From: Pleurotus djamor
Taxonomy: Eukaryota; Basidiomycota; Agaricomycetes; Agaricales; Pleurotaceae
Direction: 5' to 3'
NCBI GenBank assembly: GCA_029747585.1
Contig: JAPEVF010000456.1
Location: forward strand, 1-36,742
Length of the DNA: 36,742 bases
Shown here: positions 32,800 to 36,742 of the stretch, piece by piece
Numbering within the stretch: position 1 is the stretch's first letter
How the letters are laid out: each line of letters opens with the position of its first letter
Position numbers and translations under genes: made by a program
Notes under the pieces: generated by a model
Seen by the model: only the letters and a program-made list of their open reading frames with translations
What the model was told of the DNA's origin: nothing
Databases searched by the model: none

Positions 32800-34575
32800 C
32801 ACGCTCATTCCTCTTGACGGATATAACATTCCCAAAACGGGCGTGCGAGGATGATTATGGATTTCGATTTTGGTTTATGCATATGGATTTTGGATTTCGA
32901 TTATGGATTGTGGATATGGGAGGAAGAGAAATAATTTAATTCGTTTATTTTTGGGTTTTCGGGGTTTTTGATTGACTATTATTTATTTTCGAATTACTTA
33001 TTTATTTTCGTAAAATAACCCCAAACTGAAACAGAAACAAACTAAGTAAACTAAACTAATTGTATGAAACCGTGAGACCGCAAGCATCGCTAAGTCACAA
33101 TCACAGTTTCCTGTTTTCCTGCCAACACAACAACCTCCAACGACGCCTCCCACTCCATACATACCTACCTGCGCCACTTTCGCGCCACACTCTCTGTCCT
33201 TTACAGCATGGTCTACCTGGGTAGCCCTACAGCACCTGTACAATACGCGGTACGCCGATAACCCATCCATATTCGGATTTCTTGGGATTTCCGATTTCCT
33301 ACCACGTCGCCAGCACAGTCATTGCTGTAGAACAAACCTCCTCCGAAGCTCCGTGATTAATTGATTTTTCGTTTCTACTTCTACTTCTCCCACATGCACA
33401 TACACATACACACGTACAAAGATGAGTGGAACTGGAACTGGAAACGATCTCAGTATGTTTCCACCCATGTTTTTTTTTTTTTTGTTCGTGTTTCCGTGGC
33501 GTCGTAACTGCAACCTTGCATTTCCTCCCACCTAATTCCGAACGCCCAAGTGTCTCTGTTTTTCACGCCATACACGCCATATTGTACTCCACTCTCCACA
33601 GAAGGGATGTCGTCATGGCGAATACGACACTTATCCGTACAGGTACACTAAGTGTCCTCTTTCATACCCGCAACTCAAACAGACACTTGTTACGACACTA
33701 ACGACAACCCTGTCAAACGAGGATGCCGGCGGATCCTTGGGTCGGTCACCGACCGGTGTTCAATCCCCTTTGACAGCCGACGAATAAACTTTCGATTTCT
33801 TACATACATGATAGTCGGTGGACGAGAAAGGAACTTTGCGAAAGTTTGAGGAAGGATAGAGGTTGGATATACTCTACTCTAGAGGTTGATGAAGATTACC
33901 GATGACGAAATGCCGAATACCTCACCGTCGACTCTACGAGCGGTGATGTTCTTCGTTGGTCTTCTGCTCCTGAAATGTTATGTGCCGCCACCGTCGTTTG
34001 TGCTTTTCCTTTCCTATTTTCCACCGTCCTGTACTTTCTCTGATATGATGTGTCTCTCCCTCTCCCGCTCCCTTCAATTTCCACGAGGTTTTGCCATCCA
34101 ACCTTCTCCACGGTTGAATCTATCCTCCCAGTCACACCCAACTCGCTTTCTGCATTATGCACTAGAGTATGCACAGGAGTACTCTACGCGTCACATTCTC
34201 AGTAAGCACGTCTTCCCTCGTTTGTCCTCCATACCCAACCGATGACCCGAGCGCTTTACCGTAGAGTTAACCGCAAAGTGAACCGTAATGGGAACTACGA
34301 TCCGTCGCATAAGCTTCGTGAACCGTGGGTGATGGAACTGGAACTGCTTTACTCTACGCGTAACATCGAGTAAACATAAACATAAACATAAACATAAACA
34401 TATACTCAAAGTCTGACTTCCCTTACGCATCCTGCGCGCAGCCCGCGATCCTGATCCCAAATTCCCAGTCTCAAAATCGCCAAACGAACAAAGGCCTCAG
34501 GTTTCGGCCTTTCCCCACCTTTCCCCGACTCCGCTCTTCCTGATACATTCCTAATCTCTCTTCTAGGTTACTCAC
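32800..34575. other. AT-rich and low-complexity region; no resolved gene
   Basis: GATTTTGGATTTCG-type repeats occur at 32860-32910 and a T13 run near 33470. A minus fragment at 33270-33169 (MDGLSAYRVLYRCC...) is followed by a GTAGGTATG donor-like site and might be an orphan exon. An AAACAT hexamer array lies at 34372-34402. The hexamer ACTCTA/TAGAGT becomes frequent from 33871. Confidence 0.3.
34372..34402. repeat. (AAACAT)n microsatellite
   Basis: About five uninterrupted copies of a six-base unit. Confidence 0.9.
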
Positions 34576-34626
34576 CGTTCACATCCAACTTGATGTCGGT
34601 CGTCGCTTGGGGAATGTTCAACTTCT
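34576..34626 (-). CDS. Possible single exon of an unresolved minus-strand gene
   Basis: The stretch reads KLNIPQATTDIKLDVN and ends at a strong GTGAGT donor (34575). Upstream, VEAEALRADCDW around 34698-34665 can be joined in frame through a short 34-nt gap, and RAARRMRKGSQTL lies downstream near 34450-34410. The neighbouring exons are too uncertain to build a gene. Confidence 0.25.
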
Positions 34627-36742
34627 CTCCAGTCAATGTTCAAACGTTCAAACGGTCAACGCCAGTCGCAGTCGGCCCTCAGCGCCTCAGCCTCAACTTG
34701 CAGGGTACGTCTTTTTCTTTTTCTTCTTTTTCTTTTTCTTCTTCATCTCTCTCCCCCACTACTTTCCCCTTTGTCGCTTTCTGAGGCGTTCTCATGCTCA
34801 CCTACGGTACCCTTATCCTAGACGCGTCAGTTTCTCGTACTCTAGAGTAGAGTGGAGCAAAGAGAACACAGAACACAGAACACAAGCAGCGTCACACGGT
34901 ACGCGTGTGTCGTCTTGCTTTTCCTCGACAATTTTCAATTTTTCATAGTTATGTACTCATGCCTAATCATAGTTAGAGTAACTTTCACGCCCGCGGGTGT
35001 ACTTAGGTGTTCTCGGCTTGGAGACGCCACCGCAGCATGGAGGGTAGAAAACCAACCCGCGAGGTCGATTCTCATTCACTGGCGGGCTAAGTACTGTTCT
35101 TCTGGCGCTAATCACATGGTAGAGTGATACTAGTATCGAACACAACGGGTTACGGATCGGCCTCGGCCTTGGTACCCGTTCTACAGTCCTCTGAGGGATG
35201 CAGAGATGCTTGGATATGGAAATGCGACACCGGTTCCTTGGATGTCGGAATGACCTCGACATACTCTACTCTACCCTATTGTCATGATCAACGGAACATA
35301 GGACCGTTGAACCACTGGGGCGCTGGGATGTTGTACAGTAAGCGTCTCCCTGAAAATGTCGAAAATAATCTAACGGCGACGCTGACGCTCGTGATGAAGA
35401 GATTGTTCCTTTTGGTTTTCGTCCCGTGCTTCCGAAAGCGCGTGTGACGGTCCCCCATTCTCTAGAGTAGACACCCATTCTCTCTTTCTCAAATCTCTAC
35501 TCTTGATTGAACGGAGGTATCAGTTCTCAGGTATGCAAGTACGCAACACAAGTAACCGCGCGTCAAGACTCTGTAACGTACGCATGACCCCAGCAGGACC
35601 CCATGTGGTGCCGGTGATATGTTTCCTTGTTCCTTGTTCCTTGTTCGATGGAGATGGAGGTGGAGATGGAAAGAGAAGTCCCCATAAGGTATAGCCGGGG
35701 AATCTCTCTTCCCGACTTGCCGTTGTTGGATTGTCGATTGTCGTTACCGCTATCGCTGTTCCGTGAGAGTTGGAAGTGGGAAGTGGGAACCGGGAAATTG
35801 GTCATACAGTAAGGTAAGGACCAGAAGGTAAGGTAAGGTAAGGTAAGGTAAGTTCGTTCCTATTTTCCGTTCTAGTTCCTGGAATTTGGAGCGACCGAAG
35901 CGCTGAATCACTGAACCGCCGAGCGTTGACTCCTCCCTCCTTTCCCTCCCTTCCCTCCCTTCCATCTTCATTTTCTTTGTTCATTTTCATTACTCTACTC
36001 TATAAGTAGCCCTATGTACTCTAGATTCGTCGGTATGGCACCGCCGATGACGCGACGGGCTCTAGCAATGACGATCCTTCAGTAGGTTAGACTTACCGCC
36101 GGTACGACATTTTCTAGGTTCTATCTACTCAGAGACTCTACTCCAAACGCGAAGCTCTGCTCTATCTTTCATTACACGCGTACCGCGCCTAAGTCTCGGG
36201 TTCGGTGGGAGTGGGAGTGTGAGTGGGGGTGGGTACCTACTGCCGTGGCTCCATTCCATTCCATTCCCTTCGCTTCGCTTCTTTCTTATTCCTGAGGTAA
36301 GTCAAGGTACGTACTCTATAGAAACCTTGATGTTGATCTACAGCTCAAGTAGACGCTTATGCTGTTCCAGGTACCGATGCACATCCACATATCCACGCAT
36401 CCAACAAGCGTCTGGTCTATATTTATCCAAGTGCCTTGAACCGGACCGTGCATCATATGGTGCACATGTTATTCTTTGGGCTTGTCAAGATGTCAATAGT
36501 CGATAGGTTTCTGATTACGGAGACTCGAAGGTTTCTCGAAGTCAGAAGGACTGGCAACGGTTGGAAGTGAAACTTAGGAGCGGCGACTCCTTTCCTTCCC
36601 CTGTCTCCCCTTCCTTCCGATACCTCGTCGACAACACTACTCTAGAGGCGTAAAGGCGAGGACGAACATGAAGTTGGGTAGAAGCTTAAGGTGGGTGTAC
36701 TTATCTGTACTCTACGTTTACTTGAATAAGTGTTTGAATTTC
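34627..36742. other. Right-hand region: motif-dense, no resolved gene
   Basis: Short open frames only, none with family resemblance. A pyrimidine-rich CTTTTT run lies at 34709-34745, a GGTAA array at 35825-35852 and CCATT/CGCTT repeats at 36248-36280. The ACTCTA/TAGAGT hexamer recurs throughout (see findings). Confidence 0.35.
35825..35852. repeat. (AAGGT)n microsatellite
   Basis: Five to six uninterrupted copies of a five-base unit, with a partial second cluster just upstream at 35809-35819. Confidence 0.9.

Noticed and set aside
33720..33780. tRNA-like GGTGTTCAATCCCC with a nearby hairpin
   Set aside because: No acceptor stem, D-arm or anticodon arm could be folded at the right spacing.
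36238..36506. Plus ORF MSGGGYLLPWLHSIPF
   Set aside because: Includes CCATT/CGCTT microsatellite, no splice-consistent continuation, no resemblance.
1..36742. CRISPR array, rRNA, prophage or insertion-sequence signatures
   Set aside because: None seen; the sequence is eukaryotic in gene structure and lacks regular spacer-repeat arrays.

Overview
The window looks like a piece of a basidiomycete (Agaricomycotina-type) fungal genome. The evidence is genes split by many GT-AG introns of about 50-65 nt, very small exons, a fungal DUF6534-type seven-helix membrane protein, and fungal orthologues of CLPTM1, succinate-semialdehyde dehydrogenase and Erv41. All gene models were built by hand from splice signals, reading-frame phase and protein resemblance. 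No database search was run.

Layout. Positions 1-1356 (minus) hold the 5' half of a CLPTM1-family gene, which runs off the left edge. It is divergent from a complete 15-exon succinate-semialdehyde dehydrogenase gene (1719/1809-4070, plus) with two 7-nt micro-exons and two GC-AG introns. A DUF6534-like membrane protein (5394-7331, plus) and an ERV41/ERGIC2-like ER-Golgi cargo receptor (7647-9273, plus) follow. From about 10.1 to 21.8 kb the minus strand carries several short, intron-dense genes that I do not recognise. One encodes a coiled-coil protein with a C-terminal membrane anchor and has several 1-nt frame breaks. This stretch also holds a diverged tandem repeat at 18.2-19.2 kb.

The most striking locus is 24802-31604 (minus): a 7-exon gene for a 1337-residue, mostly disordered protein with four C-x2-C...W-x2-H-x3-C modules. 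Each module sits at the 3' end of its own exon, and all six introns are in phase 2. Two of its introns exceed 1.1 kb. The order suggests a zinc-binding scaffold built by exon duplication, ending in a small folded C-terminal domain.

Right of 31.6 kb I see low-complexity sequence, weak coding fragments on both strands, and from 33.9 kb to the end an unusual density of the hexamer ACTCTA/TAGAGT.

The assembly carries 11 isolated N characters, 9 of them directly before a homopolymer. The two inside the zinc-module gene each break the frame by exactly one base, so short indels should be kept in mind for every gene here. SSADH and Erv41 serve central metabolism and the secretory pathway. I see no operon-like or pathway clustering.
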